From an uncultured Oenococcus sp. (GTDB lineage Bacteria > Bacillota > Bacilli > Lactobacillales > Lactobacillaceae), in NCBI GenBank assembly GCA_934229385.1, contig CAKQDH010000002.1, positions 1-64,000 of the forward strand: DNA of 64,000 nt. The letters run 5' to 3'. Positions 39,380 to 49,648 of the stretch are shown here, piece after piece. Below the pieces are notes generated by a model. It did not search any database and was not told the origin of the DNA. It saw only the letters and a list, made by a program, of their open reading frames with translations. Each line of letters starts with the position of its first letter. Position 1 is the stretch's first letter. The position numbers were made by a program, and so were the translations under genes.

Positions 39380-39407
39380 TTTGTTTAAAAAATTATATTT
39401 ATTTTTA

Positions 39408-40442
39408 TTAATTATCTAAATCTGTTTGGTAAGGTATTTTCAAATGCTTATAAGCTAGAGGCGTTGCTATTCGTCCTCGAGCCGTTCTTTGCACAAAACC
39501 ACTTTGTAAAAGGTAAGGTTCAACCATATCCTCAATTGTTTCCGAATCTTCTCCTATATTTGAAGACAAACTATTTAACCCAGCTGGGCCTCCTTGATAT
39601 TGATCAATTAAAGTTTTTAGATAATTCAAATCAATTTCATCTAATCCGTGACTATCAACGTGAAGCTTTTTTAGCGCTTTATTAACTATTTTCTTATTAA
39701 TAGTATCATCTCCACTAACTTGAGCGAAATCTCTAACTCGTTTTAAAAGTCTATTAACAATCCTCGGCGTTCCGCGTGATCTTAAAGCCAACTCTTCAGC
39801 TGCATCTTTATTAATAGAAGAATTAAAAATTTTTGCTGATCTTTCAACTATTAGAGAAAGATCTTTAACCGGATAAAAACGCATATGAGAAACAATTCCA
39901 AAGCGTTCACGTAAAGGAGATGATAACATGCCTGCTCTAGTTGTTGCTCCTATTAAGGTAAAAGGAGGTAAGGGAAAATGAACAGAATGAGACGTTTCAC
40001 CCTGACCTATTACAATATCTACATAAAAATCTTCCATTGCAGAATAAAGAACTTCTTCTACTGATCTTGGAAGTCGATGAATTTCATCAATAAAAAGGAT
40101 ATCACCAGGATCAAGTTCATTTAACAATGCAACCAAGTCTCCTGTTTTTTCAATAGCTGGTCCCGAAGTTATTTTAATGCTACTGCCCATTTCATTAGCA
40201 ATTATATTAGCTAAGGTAGTTTTACCTAATCCAGGTGGCCCATATAATAAAACATGGTCAAGAGGTTCCTTACGTTGTTTCGCGGCTTTAAGATAAATAG
40301 AAAGTTGACTTTTGAGTTCTTCTTGACCAATATATTCATGCAAATATTTAGGGCGAAGGGATAATTCAGAATCCGTATCTTCTTTATTTGTCTTAGAGTT
40401 TAAAATTTTTTTTTCTTTATTATCAGAATTATTATCATTCAT
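39408..40442 (-). CDS. ruvB: Holliday junction helicase RuvB
   Basis: 344 residues. AAA+ motor for branch migration: Walker [14 protein letters not shown], Walker [12 protein letters not shown], sensor [18 protein letters not shown], and a C-terminal winged helix ([37 protein letters not shown]). Overlaps the ruvA stop by four bases (ATGA). mutS-mutL, which commonly precede ruvA in lactobacilli, are absent. Confidence 0.98.
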   Translation of the reverse strand: MNDNNSDNKEKKILNSKTNKEDTDSELSLRPKYLHEYIGQEELKSQLSIYLKAAKQRKEPLDHVLLYGPPGLGKTTLANIIANEMGSSIKITSGPAIEKTGDLVALLNELDPGDILFIDEIHRLPRSVEEVLYSAMEDFYVDIVIGQGETSHSVHFPLPPFTLIGATTRAGMLSSPLRERFGIVSHMRFYPVKDLSLIVERSAKIFNSSINKDAAEELALRSRGTPRIVNRLLKRVRDFAQVSGDDTINKKIVNKALKKLHVDSHGLDEIDLNYLKTLIDQYQGGPAGLNSLSSNIGEDSETIEDMVEPYLLQSGFVQRTARGRIATPLAYKHLKIPYQTDLDN

Positions 40443-41026
40443 TTAGTTAAAATCTTAAGTCCTTTATGAATATATTTATCTGTAGACATTTTTCCAAATT
40501 TTTTTAGAGAATTGGCAACATTTTTAGTTTCTTTTTTAGAAAAACCAAGTGCAGAAAGAGCATCCACAGCCTCTTTTAATTGAGTAGAATAATTCTTTGA
40601 ATTATCTTTTTTCTGAATGTTTGGGTTAGAAAAAATTGACATTTTGCTCCTTAAATCAAGAACAATTTGTTGCGCGGTTTTTTTACCAATACCAGGAAAT
40701 TTAGTTAAATAACTTACTTTTCCATTTTGTATAGCATCAATTAAGCCAGATTGATTACCTGTAGCAAGAATAGATAAAGCAGCTTTAGGGCCAATTCCAG
40801 AAACATTTAAAAGCTTTTTAAATAAATTCCTTTCTTTTTCTGTTTTAAAACCATAAAGGCTCTGTTCATCGTCTCTAATAATTTGTTCAACATATACCAC
40901 AACTTTTTCTTTAGAACGAAATTCATAAGGGTTTGGAGCAAATATACGGAAACCTATGCCGTTAACATTAAGAGAAAAATATCCTGCAAAAATATTTTCA
41001 ATAGTTCCTTCAAAAAATTCATACAT
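40439..41026 (-). CDS. ruvA: Holliday junction-binding protein RuvA
   Basis: 195 residues. OB-fold start ([28 protein letters not shown]), two helix-hairpin-helix motifs ([16 protein letters not shown] and [19 protein letters not shown]) that grip the junction, and a C-terminal RuvB-contact domain. Coupled to ruvB. Confidence 0.97.
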   Translation of the reverse strand: MYEFFEGTIENIFAGYFSLNVNGIGFRIFAPNPYEFRSKEKVVVYVEQIIRDDEQSLYGFKTEKERNLFKKLLNVSGIGPKAALSILATGNQSGLIDAIQNGKVSYLTKFPGIGKKTAQQIVLDLRSKMSIFSNPNIQKKDNSKNYSTQLKEAVDALSALGFSKKETKNVANSLKKFGKMSTDKYIHKGLKILTK

Positions 41027-41082
41027 ACAAAAATTATAGCGATATTAATGAATATAACAAAATTTTATAGACTAACTCAAAA

Positions 41083-41994
41083 TTATTTTCTAACCTTATT
41101 TCTATTTAGAAAAGAAGCCAAATTTTTATAAAATGCTTCCGGATGATCAACTGCATGATGATGCCCGCCGTTTCTATTTACAAATAACTCTGAATTAGGA
41201 ATGGCTTTAGCAGTTTCCTTCAAAGACCAAACAGGCATCGTATCTTTTTCACCTACCGTTAACAATACTGGTATTTTAATCTTACTCAAGCGAGGTCTAA
41301 TATTCCAGTTTTTTAAAGTTCCCGTAACTACAAATTCATTATTTCCTTGAAAATGATTATAAACATCCGTAGATAATAAATTCATGCCAGCATCAGGATC
41401 ATAATTAGGAGTCCTGTCTATATTTTCCTTATAAAGTTTAATTAAATCTTGATGGTATCGACTATCGGAAAAATTACGCTTACTTTCAATTTTTTTCATA
41501 TAGCCCACTTCATTTTTTCCAAGTAAATCAAGCCGTTCCTGATTAACTGAAATAACATAATCTTTTATATTATCAGTCATAGAATAAACTATAGATCCCT
41601 TAAGATGTTCTGGATGCACTAAAGAATATTCATAAGTTAAAATTCCTCCCCAAGAATGTCCTAATAAATAAAAATTATCAATTCCCATTAAAGATCTTAC
41701 TTCTTCTAATTCATCCAAATAATAACGATAATTTAGAAATTTATTAACATTTTCTTGTTTACTAAAATCAGGTGACTCTGACCAAAAAGAACCTAACTGA
41801 TCATAAGTAAAAACTTCTACATCCATCCCAACGTATTTTCTAAAATTTTCAGCCCAAGGCCAAAATTCTGACGAATTTCCCCCTGGACCTCCATGTAAAG
41901 CTAATAACTTAATTGAAGAATTTGGATTTCCAAATGATGCTGACCAAATATCATAGCCGTTTTTTAAATGAAGTATTTTGGTTCTATGTTCCAT
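41083..41994 (-). CDS. pip: Proline iminopeptidase (PepI-type)
   Basis: 303 residues, alpha/beta hydrolase. Oxyanion region LALHGGPGG, nucleophile S114 in LGHSWGG, acid in VGEKDTM and histidine in GGHHHAVDHPE. The DQLGSF block after TY is diagnostic of the proline iminopeptidase/tricorn-associated group. It removes N-terminal proline from peptides, useful in peptide-rich environments. Cytoplasmic, no signal peptide. Specificity within this group varies. Confidence 0.85.
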   Translation of the reverse strand: MEHRTKILHLKNGYDIWSASFGNPNSSIKLLALHGGPGGNSSEFWPWAENFRKYVGMDVEVFTYDQLGSFWSESPDFSKQENVNKFLNYRYYLDELEEVRSLMGIDNFYLLGHSWGGILTYEYSLVHPEHLKGSIVYSMTDNIKDYVISVNQERLDLLGKNEVGYMKKIESKRNFSDSRYHQDLIKLYKENIDRTPNYDPDAGMNLLSTDVYNHFQGNNEFVVTGTLKNWNIRPRLSKIKIPVLLTVGEKDTMPVWSLKETAKAIPNSELFVNRNGGHHHAVDHPEAFYKNLASFLNRNKVRK

Positions 41995-42529
41995 TAACTT
42001 TTTCCCTTTAGACCAAATTAATTAAATAAGAAATAATCATAATTTGTTTTCTCATATTTATTAGGATTTTAAAAAAATTTGATAATTATGCCCTTACTTA
42101 TTATTTCTGTTATAGAGCAAATATTTATCTTTTTTTACTTTAAACATTATAATACTAGGTTTATTTTAACATTTATGTTTAATAATTTTATAATTAAAAA
42201 ACTAATAATAGTCTTTGAGTAAAGTTTATAGTTATTATCTCGAATTTTAGAAAATTTTTATATTTTATAAAACAAATAGAAAAAAATTTTACATAAATTA
42301 AATTTTTTTACTTAAGGTTTCTTATTTTAATCCAAATTTTAATATATTTTTTAATAATATTAATAAAATAATATTTTTATGCACAGATAATCTTTTATCT
42401 AAAAAATTAATTAAATTAGCTAAATTATAATCTTGTTAATATAAAATTTTATTATTGATTTTGTAAATAAAAAAAGCCCTTTTCGAGCTTTTAAACAATA
42501 ATATAATATTAACATAGATAATTTATTTA
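41995..42529. other. Long A/T-rich gap between pip and clpP
   Basis: About 530 bp with no open frame. The only clear structure is the clpP terminator at 42465-42492. The pip promoter should lie in the part nearest 42000, but no convincing -35/-10 pair was picked out. Confidence 0.6.
42465..42492 (-). terminator. clpP terminator
   Basis: On the minus strand AAAAGCTC, loop GAAAA, GGGCTTTT then more T: an 8-bp stem with one G-U pair and a U-run, about 40 bp after the clpP stop. Confidence 0.88.
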
Positions 42530-43126
42530 TTATTTTTTTGATTTTTGCTGATTAACAAGAATTTTATCAATAAAACCATAATCAAGCGTTTCTTTTGCAT
42601 CCATATAATGATCCCTTTCGGTATCTTTTTGGATACGCTCAATTGGCTGACCAGAATTATTAGAAAGGATTTTATTCATTTTGGTTCGAGTCCTTAATAA
42701 TTCATTAGCGATAATACTCATATCAGTTTGTTGAGTACCTGCTCCAGCACCACCCATTGGCTGATGAATTACATATTCAGCATTTGGTAGTAAAAATCTT
42801 TTTCCTTTCGTACCGGAAGAAGCGATTATTGTTGCCATTGAAGCAGCTATACCCATCACAATAGTTTGGATATCAGATTTAATAAAATTCATTGTATCAA
42901 CAATCGCTAGTCCAGCAGTTACTGATCCTCCTGGGGAATTAATATACATATAAATATCTTTCGAAGAATCTTGAGCATCTAAAAATAAAAGTTGAGCAAC
43001 TATACTTGTCGACATTTGATCCTCAATTTCTCCTTGAACTAAGATGATTCTGTCTTTTAATAAACGACTAGGAAGATCATAACTTTCACGACCGTTCGCA
43101 GTTTGTTCAATAACTCCAGGCCACAT
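42530..43126 (-). CDS. clpP: ATP-dependent Clp protease proteolytic subunit
   Basis: 198 residues. Tetradecameric serine protease chamber served by ClpC, ClpE and probably ClpX. Catalytic triad S96 (GIAASMA), H121 ([10 protein letters not shown]) and D172 (RDHYMDA) is intact. GGAGGTTTT lies before the ATG. Its promoter overlaps a CtsR box at 43173-43189, so it is in the CtsR regulon with clpE. Confidence 0.98.
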   Translation of the reverse strand: MWPGVIEQTANGRESYDLPSRLLKDRIILVQGEIEDQMSTSIVAQLLFLDAQDSSKDIYMYINSPGGSVTAGLAIVDTMNFIKSDIQTIVMGIAASMATIIASSGTKGKRFLLPNAEYVIHQPMGGAGAGTQQTDMSIIANELLRTRTKMNKILSNNSGQPIERIQKDTERDHYMDAKETLDYGFIDKILVNQQKSKK

Positions 43127-43159
43127 ATATGAAAAACCTCCTTAATTTTTTCATTATCT

Positions 43160-43189
43160 AGTATAATCCATTGGTCAAGAAAGGTCAAA
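43160..43189 (-). promoter_or_regulatory. clpP promoter with CtsR box
   Basis: -35 TTGACC (43183-43188), 17-bp spacer, -10 TATACT (43160-43165), read on the minus strand. A CtsR tandem site GGTCAAGAAAGGTCAAA (plus strand 43173-43189) covers the -35 and most of the spacer. The site overlaps the last codons of whiA, which precedes clpP. Confidence 0.9.
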
Positions 43190-44131
43190 CTTTTTTTGTG
43201 AACTACCAGCAATCTTCATCAGCTTTCTCATACGATGATTTACCCCAGATTTAGTTATTTTATAACCCGTTAATTTTGATAATTCTTTTAAACTAGAATC
43301 AGGGTTATTTAGACGTAAAGTAGCTACTTTCTTAAGCTTAATAGGAAGTTGTTTTAAAATCCCTTTATTTTTTAAAACTTTCATAGCGATTAACTGCTTA
43401 TTAGCTGCTTTAGACATACGTGAAGCATTTGCACTATCGGCATTAACTAATCTGTTAGCTGAATTTCTCATATCTGCTATAATACGAAAATCTTCAAAAC
43501 TAAGCATTGAATTTGTTGCTCCGATAAGAGATAAAAAATCCGATATTTGCTCGCTAGCTTTAATATAAACAACCCTTTTATTTCTTCTATAAATTAATTT
43601 AGAATCTAAATTAAAAGGAGAACTATTTATTATTCCTGAAATTTTCCCAATAATAGCTTCATTAGAAGAAGAAATTTCAAGATGATAATCTTTTGAAATA
43701 GGATCATTCATAGAACCTGAAATCAAAAAAGCCCCCCTTAAAAAACTTTTTTTTTGTTTACTGCTAGTTAAAAACTTTTTAGGTATCATACTTTGCTCAA
43801 AAAAAGGTTTTATTGAAAGATCATGCAAAATAAAATCCACACTTTTATTAGAAACAATTAAAACATAACGATGAGATCCTTCTTTCTGAATTTTACTATT
43901 TTTCTGAATATCAATTTTAATATCTGGATTATAAATTTTTTCTAGCAATTTATAAGTTCTTACCGCAACAGCAGGATTTTGGGTTTGAATTTCAAACTTA
44001 TTTTTCCACTTTTTGTTTCCTAAAGCATAAAAACCATTCAAACGTAAAATAGCAATTAATTCAGACTTATCATCATGTAAATTTATTGGTAAAATTGATA
44101 TTTCTTTTTTTATACGTTGTGTAAAAGTCAT
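43175..44131 (-). CDS. whiA: WhiA-type DNA-binding regulator
   Basis: 318 residues. The N-terminal LAGLIDADG-homing-endonuclease-like domains (LRLNGFYALG..., FLRGAFLISGSMNDP) lead to a C-terminal helix-turn-helix (LSKLTGYKITKSGVNHRMRKL). In Firmicutes WhiA affects cell division and chromosome segregation. Start overlaps the yvcK stop. The stop lies inside the clpP CtsR box. Confidence 0.95.
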   Translation of the reverse strand: MTFTQRIKKEISILPINLHDDKSELIAILRLNGFYALGNKKWKNKFEIQTQNPAVAVRTYKLLEKIYNPDIKIDIQKNSKIQKEGSHRYVLIVSNKSVDFILHDLSIKPFFEQSMIPKKFLTSSKQKKSFLRGAFLISGSMNDPISKDYHLEISSSNEAIIGKISGIINSSPFNLDSKLIYRRNKRVVYIKASEQISDFLSLIGATNSMLSFEDFRIIADMRNSANRLVNADSANASRMSKAANKQLIAMKVLKNKGILKQLPIKLKKVATLRLNNPDSSLKELSKLTGYKITKSGVNHRMRKLMKIAGSSQKKFDLS

Positions 44132-45105
44132 TAAACATTATTACCAAGAATATCTAAAATTTTTTTCGTTATTTTTTTACCATTATGAAAAGCACCTTGA
44201 TTTCGCAAAGTTAAAAAATTACCTGTAATAGATTTAATACCTAACTTTTGGTCTTCTCTTTTATCAATTTTTACCTGAGTAGAAATCTCAGACCATTTTT
44301 TAAAATCTATATAATCTTTTGGTATTACAGTACTATTAGTTAGAGCATAATCCACAATTCCGGGGTATACATTATTATAAATCGCTTTAATATGGCTTGC
44401 GTCTGTATATCCATCTGTTTCTCCTCGTTGTGTCATTATATTAGTTATAAAAATTTTTTTAGCAGAACTATTTTTAACTGCATTTCCTACAGAAGGAACG
44501 ACTAAATTTGGAAGTATAGAAGTAAAAAGGGAACCGGGGCCAAAGATAATTAAATCAGCGTTATTAATCGATAACAATACCTCAGATGAAGTAGTTGGTA
44601 TTTTACCACTTTCTGTAGTAATAAAAAGCTTTTCTATTTTTTTATGAGCTGATGTTATTTCATGTTCTCCTCTTCCTTTAGAACCATCAGAAAAATTAGC
44701 ATGAAGTACTAAGGGCACATTAGAAACAGGGTATACTTTTCCGGCTATCATTAAAAACCTACTTAACTTTTGGATACTTTCAAAAATGTCCCCAGACATT
44801 TCTGTCATTGCAGCAATAATTAAATTACCCAAAGCATGATTGGCTAACTGTTTATCTGAACTAGAAAAACGATGTTGAAAAATATCAAGACTTTCATCTG
44901 GCAAAAGGGATAGAGCAACTAAAGCATTTCGGATATCTCCAGGCGGAACCATATCCATACAATTTCGTAAAACTCCTGATGAGCCGCCATCATCAGCAGC
45001 AGTCACAATAGCGGTCACCTCAACATTACTATCACGTAAGGGCCTTAAAATAACCGGTAAACCAGATCCCCCACCAATAATAACTATATTTTTTTTTCGG
45101 TTCAT
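44131..45105 (-). CDS. yvcK: YvcK/GlmR-type UDP-GlcNAc-binding regulator
   Basis: 324 residues, CofD-like fold. VIIGGGSGLPVILRPL and VTAADDGGSSGVLR near the N-terminus and FGPGSLFTSILPNL form the ligand site. In B. subtilis YvcK/GlmR binds UDP-GlcNAc and stimulates GlmS, directing carbon to the cell wall. glmS is in the same window. Normal rapZ-yvcK-whiA order, except that rapZ is truncated. Confidence 0.94.
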   Translation of the reverse strand: MNRKKNIVIIGGGSGLPVILRPLRDSNVEVTAIVTAADDGGSSGVLRNCMDMVPPGDIRNALVALSLLPDESLDIFQHRFSSSDKQLANHALGNLIIAAMTEMSGDIFESIQKLSRFLMIAGKVYPVSNVPLVLHANFSDGSKGRGEHEITSAHKKIEKLFITTESGKIPTTSSEVLLSINNADLIIFGPGSLFTSILPNLVVPSVGNAVKNSSAKKIFITNIMTQRGETDGYTDASHIKAIYNNVYPGIVDYALTNSTVIPKDYIDFKKWSEISTQVKIDKREDQKLGIKSITGNFLTLRNQGAFHNGKKITKKILDILGNNV

Positions 45106-45116
45106 TTTTTAGTTTT

Positions 45117-45536
45117 TTAACTCCTTATCCTTTCTATTTCTCTATAAAGAGACTTTTTTAAGTCTCTATGTTTTATTTCAACATCGTATCCTTCTCCCTT
45201 TAAATCTTTTCCTAAACGCTCGGCAAAAGCTACAGATCGATGTTGACCTCCTGTACATCCAAATGCAACAATTACAAAAGGATCTACATCACCTCCTGAA
45301 TTTTCTTTTTTTATAGCCAGCGGAAGGAAGAAATCAATCGTTGCTTTTAACTTATTATAAAAAATATTGGAATTCGGAGAACACATTATATAATCATAGA
45401 CTTTTTTATCTAACCCTGTTAACAAACGCATTCCTTTTTGCCAATAAGGATTTCTTAAAAAGCGCATATCAAAAACAACTGAGGCCTTCGGTATTTGGCC
45501 ATATTTATACCCAAAAGAAATAACTTTAATCTTCAT
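45117..45536 (-). CDS. Stand-alone C-terminal domain of RapZ (ATPase half missing)
   Basis: 139 residues. The start, MKIKVISFGYKYG, corresponds to about residue 150 of full-length RapZ/YvcJ (about 290 residues), and the remainder covers the whole C-terminal domain: VVFDMRFLRNPYW, GLDKKVYDYI, and the strongly conserved FGCTGGQHRSVAFAERL. In E. coli this domain binds RNA and glucosamine-6-phosphate. The N-terminal P-loop ATPase (GMSGAGK...) is absent; only 91 bp separate this gene from galU, so there is no room for it. There is no strong ribosome-binding site, but the frame is clean and the conserved residues are kept, which suggests a functional domain rather than a remnant. Confidence 0.88.
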   Translation of the reverse strand: MKIKVISFGYKYGQIPKASVVFDMRFLRNPYWQKGMRLLTGLDKKVYDYIMCSPNSNIFYNKLKATIDFFLPLAIKKENSGGDVDPFVIVAFGCTGGQHRSVAFAERLGKDLKGEGYDVEIKHRDLKKSLYREIERIRS

Positions 45537-45627
45537 ACTTTAATAATTATAATGATTACAAATTTTAAAGATCAATTAATTCCTTAAAATTAAAATTATT
45601 AAACTAATAAAAACTATTTAAATAACC

Positions 45628-46503
45628 TTAAAGCTTATTCTTCAATCCCTTAAGATATTGACGTAATTGAACTTTGGTATCTGGATGTTCAAGTCCAATT
45701 TCTATATTAGCCTTTAAAAATCCAAATTTAGATCCAATATCATACCTTTTACCAGTATATTCATGAGCATAAACATGTTCTTTATAATTCAAAGATTCAA
45801 TAGCATCGGTTAGTTGTATTTCGTTACCCTTACCTGGAGCAGTATTTTCAAGGGTTTTAAAAATCGTAGGGGTAAAAACATAACGCCCAATTATTGCTAA
45901 ATCTGAAGGAGCGTTTTGTGGACGAGGCTTTTCAACAAAATCACGGACTTCATATAGTCCTTCCTTAATTTTCTTATCTGGATTTATTACACCATAACTA
46001 GCAGTTTCTTCATGAGGTACTTTCATAACAGCTATAGTAGATTGTTTAACATCATTGTACCTACTAATTAGTTGCTTTGTTAAAGGGGTTTTATCTTCGG
46101 CTATATCATCCCCTAACATGACAACAAACGGTTCATCATTAACAAAATCTTCTGCTTTTAAAACAGCATCTCCTAACCCTTTTGGGTATGACTGTCTACA
46201 ATAATAAATATTTAAGCCTGTAGTTTCTTGAACTAATTTCAGAAGTTTAGTTTTGCCTTTAGCAGATAAATTTTCTTCTAATTCTACATTGGAATCAAAA
46301 TGATCTTCTATAGAACGTTTTGATTTTCCATCAACAATTAAAATATCTCTAATACCAGATTGTAAAGCCTCATCAACAAGAAATTGAATAGTAGGGGTAT
46401 CAACTATTGGTAACATTTCTTTTGCTAACGCTTTAGTAGCTGGCAAAAATCGTGTTCCAAGGCCTGCTGCTGGAATTACTGCTTTCCTTACTTGTTGTTT
46501 CAT
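45628..46503 (-). CDS. galU: UTP-glucose-1-phosphate uridylyltransferase
   Basis: 291 residues. Makes UDP-glucose for glycolipids, lipoteichoic-acid anchor and wall polysaccharides; it would supply the glucosyltransferase at 2.9-4.1 kb. [31 protein letters not shown], the [13 protein letters not shown] and [15 protein letters not shown] blocks are canonical. GGAGG precedes the ATG. trxB and gpsA, its common neighbours, are missing. Confidence 0.97.
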   Translation of the reverse strand: MKQQVRKAVIPAAGLGTRFLPATKALAKEMLPIVDTPTIQFLVDEALQSGIRDILIVDGKSKRSIEDHFDSNVELEENLSAKGKTKLLKLVQETTGLNIYYCRQSYPKGLGDAVLKAEDFVNDEPFVVMLGDDIAEDKTPLTKQLISRYNDVKQSTIAVMKVPHEETASYGVINPDKKIKEGLYEVRDFVEKPRPQNAPSDLAIIGRYVFTPTIFKTLENTAPGKGNEIQLTDAIESLNYKEHVYAHEYTGKRYDIGSKFGFLKANIEIGLEHPDTKVQLRQYLKGLKNKL

Positions 46504-47094
46504 TGAATTATTCCTCCGTACTAAGCGATTTTTTGTTTAGTCTTAAACATCCTCATATTTTGGTTCACTATAAATTTAAGTATAAAATAAATGACTATTA
46601 AATATAAAATAAAAAATTACATAAGGACTTCTTATCTCATATTAGCATTTTTTAATATCAAATAGTAATTTGTATAAATTATTAAACAAAAATTATTAGA
46701 ACGATCAGTAAGATTATTTAATAAACCAAATATTTAAATTTATTTAATTTTAAATAATTTCATTAAATTTAAATTTGCCATTTTACTAGATATCTTTTAA
46801 TAAAACTTTATTTAAATAAAAATTTAAATAAAACTAATATCGGCATAAATTCTAATACAAACCTAACTAAATTGATCTCATTAGTTTAAATTTATATACC
46901 TTTCATAAATCTAAAAAGAACATATTAATAAGCAAAACAAAACTTTTAATCTCTTCTTAAGTTTTAAAAGAAATTAATTTAATCTTGTTAAAATTTCTTC
47001 TTATTATCAAAAAAATTAGGATTTATAACAAATTTTTAATTTAAAACATAAAAAACCTAATTTTTTACTATTTTTTAGTTTTTTAATCAATGTT
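46504..47094. other. Gene-free gap in place of lgt and gpsA
   Basis: About 590 bp with no credible coding frame. In many lactobacilli hprK is followed by lgt and gpsA before galU. Here only the hprK terminator and short A/T palindromes are seen. Confidence 0.6.
47009..47066 (-). terminator. hprK terminator
   Basis: An 11-bp perfect stem, AAAAAATTAGG (47010-47020) and CCTAATTTTTT (47056-47066), with a 35-nt A/T loop. On the minus strand it ends in a T-run. It begins about 30 bp after the hprK stop. Confidence 0.6.
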
Positions 47095-48048
47095 TTAGTC
47101 TTCTCGCTTCTCGCCTTCTTTAATTAATTTGCTTTGTCTTTCTTCTAAAGTTTTTAAAGCGTCAAATCCCATCCCATCGGTTCTATACTTTACAGCAGCA
47201 GCATCAATAACACTAGAAGTATTTCTGCCTGGAGTAACCGGAAGTATCATTTTAGGAATTGAAATTCCAAAAATCGTAAATTTATGTGCAGAATTTCCTA
47301 AACGATCAAAATTTTGTACACTTTCATTCGAACGTTTTAAATCAATATTTAAAGAAATCGATGTATGATCTCGAATTGAAACAGCTCCATAAGTTCGAAG
47401 AATATCGATAATCCCAATTCCTCGAACCTCTAACAGGTTTGTCAAAACCTTAGCAGGGACACCAACAAGTCGCTGTTCATCTTGGGCATAGATATCAACT
47501 CTATCATCTGCAATTAAGCGTGCTTTACCTTGTTGAATTAATTCTAAAGCTGATTCTGATTTTCCTATCCCAGGATCTCCAGTTAATAAAACACCAATAC
47601 CATTGATATCTATTAAAACACCATGAACACTTTTTCTTTCGGAAAGTTCTGAACCTAAATAATAAGTCATGTTCGAAAGTAAGCGTGATGATGCTAAAGA
47701 ACTTCTTAACACTGGAATATGATACTTTTTAGCAATTTCAATTAGCTCTGAAGGAACTTTTAAATTAGTTGAAACTACAAAAGCCGGAGTTACTGAACTT
47801 GCTAATTTATTGAAAATAAATCGTCTTCGTTCAGAAGAAAGAGTTTTTAAATATTGTGTTTCATTAACTCCAAAAAGCTGAACACGACGCGGTTCAAAAT
47901 ATTTTAAAAAACCTGTTAATTGTAAACCAGGACGAGCAATATCAGGGATAGTAATTTCCCTATTAAGATAGTTTTCTCCCCACGCAACTCTTAAAGTAGT
48001 ATTCTCAACTAAATTATGGACTGTAACTACTCTATCTTCTAATGACAT
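47095..48048 (-). CDS. hprK: HPr kinase/phosphorylase
   Basis: 317 residues. Phosphorylates and dephosphorylates HPr Ser46 according to glycolytic state. The P-loop is GDPGIGKS (157-164; the usual form is GDSGIGKS) and the signature LEVRGIGIIDILRTYGA is present, as is VHGVLID before the P-loop. HPr itself is encoded at 4.4 kb. With ptsI missing from its usual place, regulatory phosphorylation of HPr may be the main remaining job. Confidence 0.96.
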   Translation of the reverse strand: MSLEDRVVTVHNLVENTTLRVAWGENYLNREITIPDIARPGLQLTGFLKYFEPRRVQLFGVNETQYLKTLSSERRRFIFNKLASSVTPAFVVSTNLKVPSELIEIAKKYHIPVLRSSLASSRLLSNMTYYLGSELSERKSVHGVLIDINGIGVLLTGDPGIGKSESALELIQQGKARLIADDRVDIYAQDEQRLVGVPAKVLTNLLEVRGIGIIDILRTYGAVSIRDHTSISLNIDLKRSNESVQNFDRLGNSAHKFTIFGISIPKMILPVTPGRNTSSVIDAAAVKYRTDGMGFDALKTLEERQSKLIKEGEKRED

Positions 48049-48159
48049 TTTTCCATTTCCTTATTTTAAAAACATAAAAAATTAACTTATAATTAAAAAT
48101 AATTACTATTTAAACATATATAACTAATATAACTAAATTTATTTACAGATAAATAAAAA

Positions 48160-48849
48160 TTAATCTACAAAACTAGATGACCCTGGGTTAAGATCTATAA
48201 TTTTACCGTTATGTTTATATACAAGCCACTCGATAATATCAGTAGCTTGATCAGCCGTTCTTTTTAAAAAACCAATTACATAAAGATAATCTCCACCCGT
48301 ATCAATCATATTAGGGTTGTCCCTCATATAAATTAATACATTTTCGCGAATTGAAGATGATAATTCACTAACTTCTTTATACATCTTAAGAATTTTTGAT
48401 ACTTGATCTACTGAATCTGAAACATAAGCATCTAAAGATCTATCAACAGTTTTTGTGGCCATAAAACCCATTTCTGAAATTTTCCTTTCAATTTTTGGAA
48501 TTCTTTTATCACTTTGTTTACGATTATGGATTCTAATCGTAGATTGAGCAATATCTCTAGCATGGTCTCCCATTCTCTCCAAAATTGAAACAGCCTTTAA
48601 AATGGTAACAACTTCTCTAAGATCAGTAGAAACAGGCCTATAAAGAGCAATCATTTCAAAAGTTCTTTTTTCAATCTTAGCTTCTCTATCATTTATCTCA
48701 TGATCTCGGTTAATAATCTCTCGTGACGTTTTTTCATCATGGGCTATAAAAGACATCACAGCTTTATCTATTGTTCGCGAAACCATGTTACCCATTTTTT
48801 TAAATAAAATATCGAGGTCTTGCATTTTTTCATTAAAAATATTACTCAT
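48160..48849 (-). CDS. phoU: PhoU phosphate-uptake regulator
   Basis: 229 residues from MSNIFNEKMQDL. I chose this ATG (48847-48849) because AAGGAG lies just upstream; a longer in-frame version would overlap pstB by 17 bp and has no such site. Two three-helix PhoU repeats with E/D-rich metal sites (ERMGDHARDIA, KRTADQATDIIEW). It damps Pst uptake. Last gene of the pst operon. No phoP/phoR genes are seen in the window. Confidence 0.96.
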   Translation of the reverse strand: MSNIFNEKMQDLDILFKKMGNMVSRTIDKAVMSFIAHDEKTSREIINRDHEINDREAKIEKRTFEMIALYRPVSTDLREVVTILKAVSILERMGDHARDIAQSTIRIHNRKQSDKRIPKIERKISEMGFMATKTVDRSLDAYVSDSVDQVSKILKMYKEVSELSSSIRENVLIYMRDNPNMIDTGGDYLYVIGFLKRTADQATDIIEWLVYKHNGKIIDLNPGSSSFVD

Positions 48850-48886
48850 TAGATCTCCTTTAAAATAATTAATAAATTCTTTAGTA

Positions 48887-49648
48887 TTATCCAAAACGGC
48901 CATTAACGTAATCTTGAGTTTCTTTTTTTCTTGGATTTAGAAAAATATCACGAGTTTCTCCTACTTCAATAAGCCGCCCCTGGTTAAAAAAAGCAGTTCG
49001 TTGGCTAATTCTAGATGCCTGTTGCATATTATGTGTAACTATAATAATACAATATTTATCACGTAAATCTAGTAAAGAATTTTCAACAGAACGTGTAGAG
49101 ACAGGATCTAAAGCACTTGTTGGCTCATCTAAAAGCAAAATATCCGGTTTAGTAGCCAAAGCCCTCGCAATACTAACTCTTTGTTGCTGACCACCAGAAA
49201 GGCTTAAAGCATTTGAAGAGAGATGATCTTTCACTTCATCCCAAAGATCGGCTTGCCGCAAAGCCCTTTCAACTTTTTGGTTTAATAATTTTTTCGGAAT
49301 ACGTTTCCCTAATTTTAAACCAAAAGCTACATTATCGTAGATACTAAAAGGAAAAGGTGTTGGTTGTTGAAACACCATTCCCATTCTTTTTCTTAAATCA
49401 ACAAGATCAACTGACTTTGAATAAACATTTTTATTATGGAATAAAAATTTTCCCTCAACAGTAACACCAGGTGTTAAATCATGCATCCTATTTATTGTAC
49501 GTAAATAAGTGGTTTTTCCTGAACCAGATGGGCCTATTAAAGCCGTTATTCCAGTTCTTTTGAAATTTAAATTTATATCATGAAGGGCTTCTTTTTTCCC
49601 ATAAAATAATTTAACATTTGATGTCTTTAAAACAACATTATTTTCCAT
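48887..49648 (-). CDS. pstB: Phosphate ABC transporter ATPase (first copy)
   Basis: 253 residues. Walker [13 protein letters not shown], signature [17 protein letters not shown], Walker [15 protein letters not shown], switch His in [10 protein letters not shown]. Tandem pstB genes are common in lactobacilli. Its ATG overlaps the stop of the second pstB (48 residues in the N-terminal part differ clearly between copies). Confidence 0.96.
   Translation of the reverse strand: MENNVVLKTSNVKLFYGKKEALHDINLNFKRTGITALIGPSGSGKTTYLRTINRMHDLTPGVTVEGKFLFHNKNVYSKSVDLVDLRKRMGMVFQQPTPFPFSIYDNVAFGLKLGKRIPKKLLNQKVERALRQADLWDEVKDHLSSNALSLSGGQQQRVSIARALATKPDILLLDEPTSALDPVSTRSVENSLLDLRDKYCIIIVTHNMQQASRISQRTAFFNQGRLIEVGETRDIFLNPRKKETQDYVNGRFG

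Noticed and set aside
42003-42529. Possible small genes in the pip-clpP gap
   Set aside because: Stops occur often in all frames and no ribosome-binding site with a following start was found.
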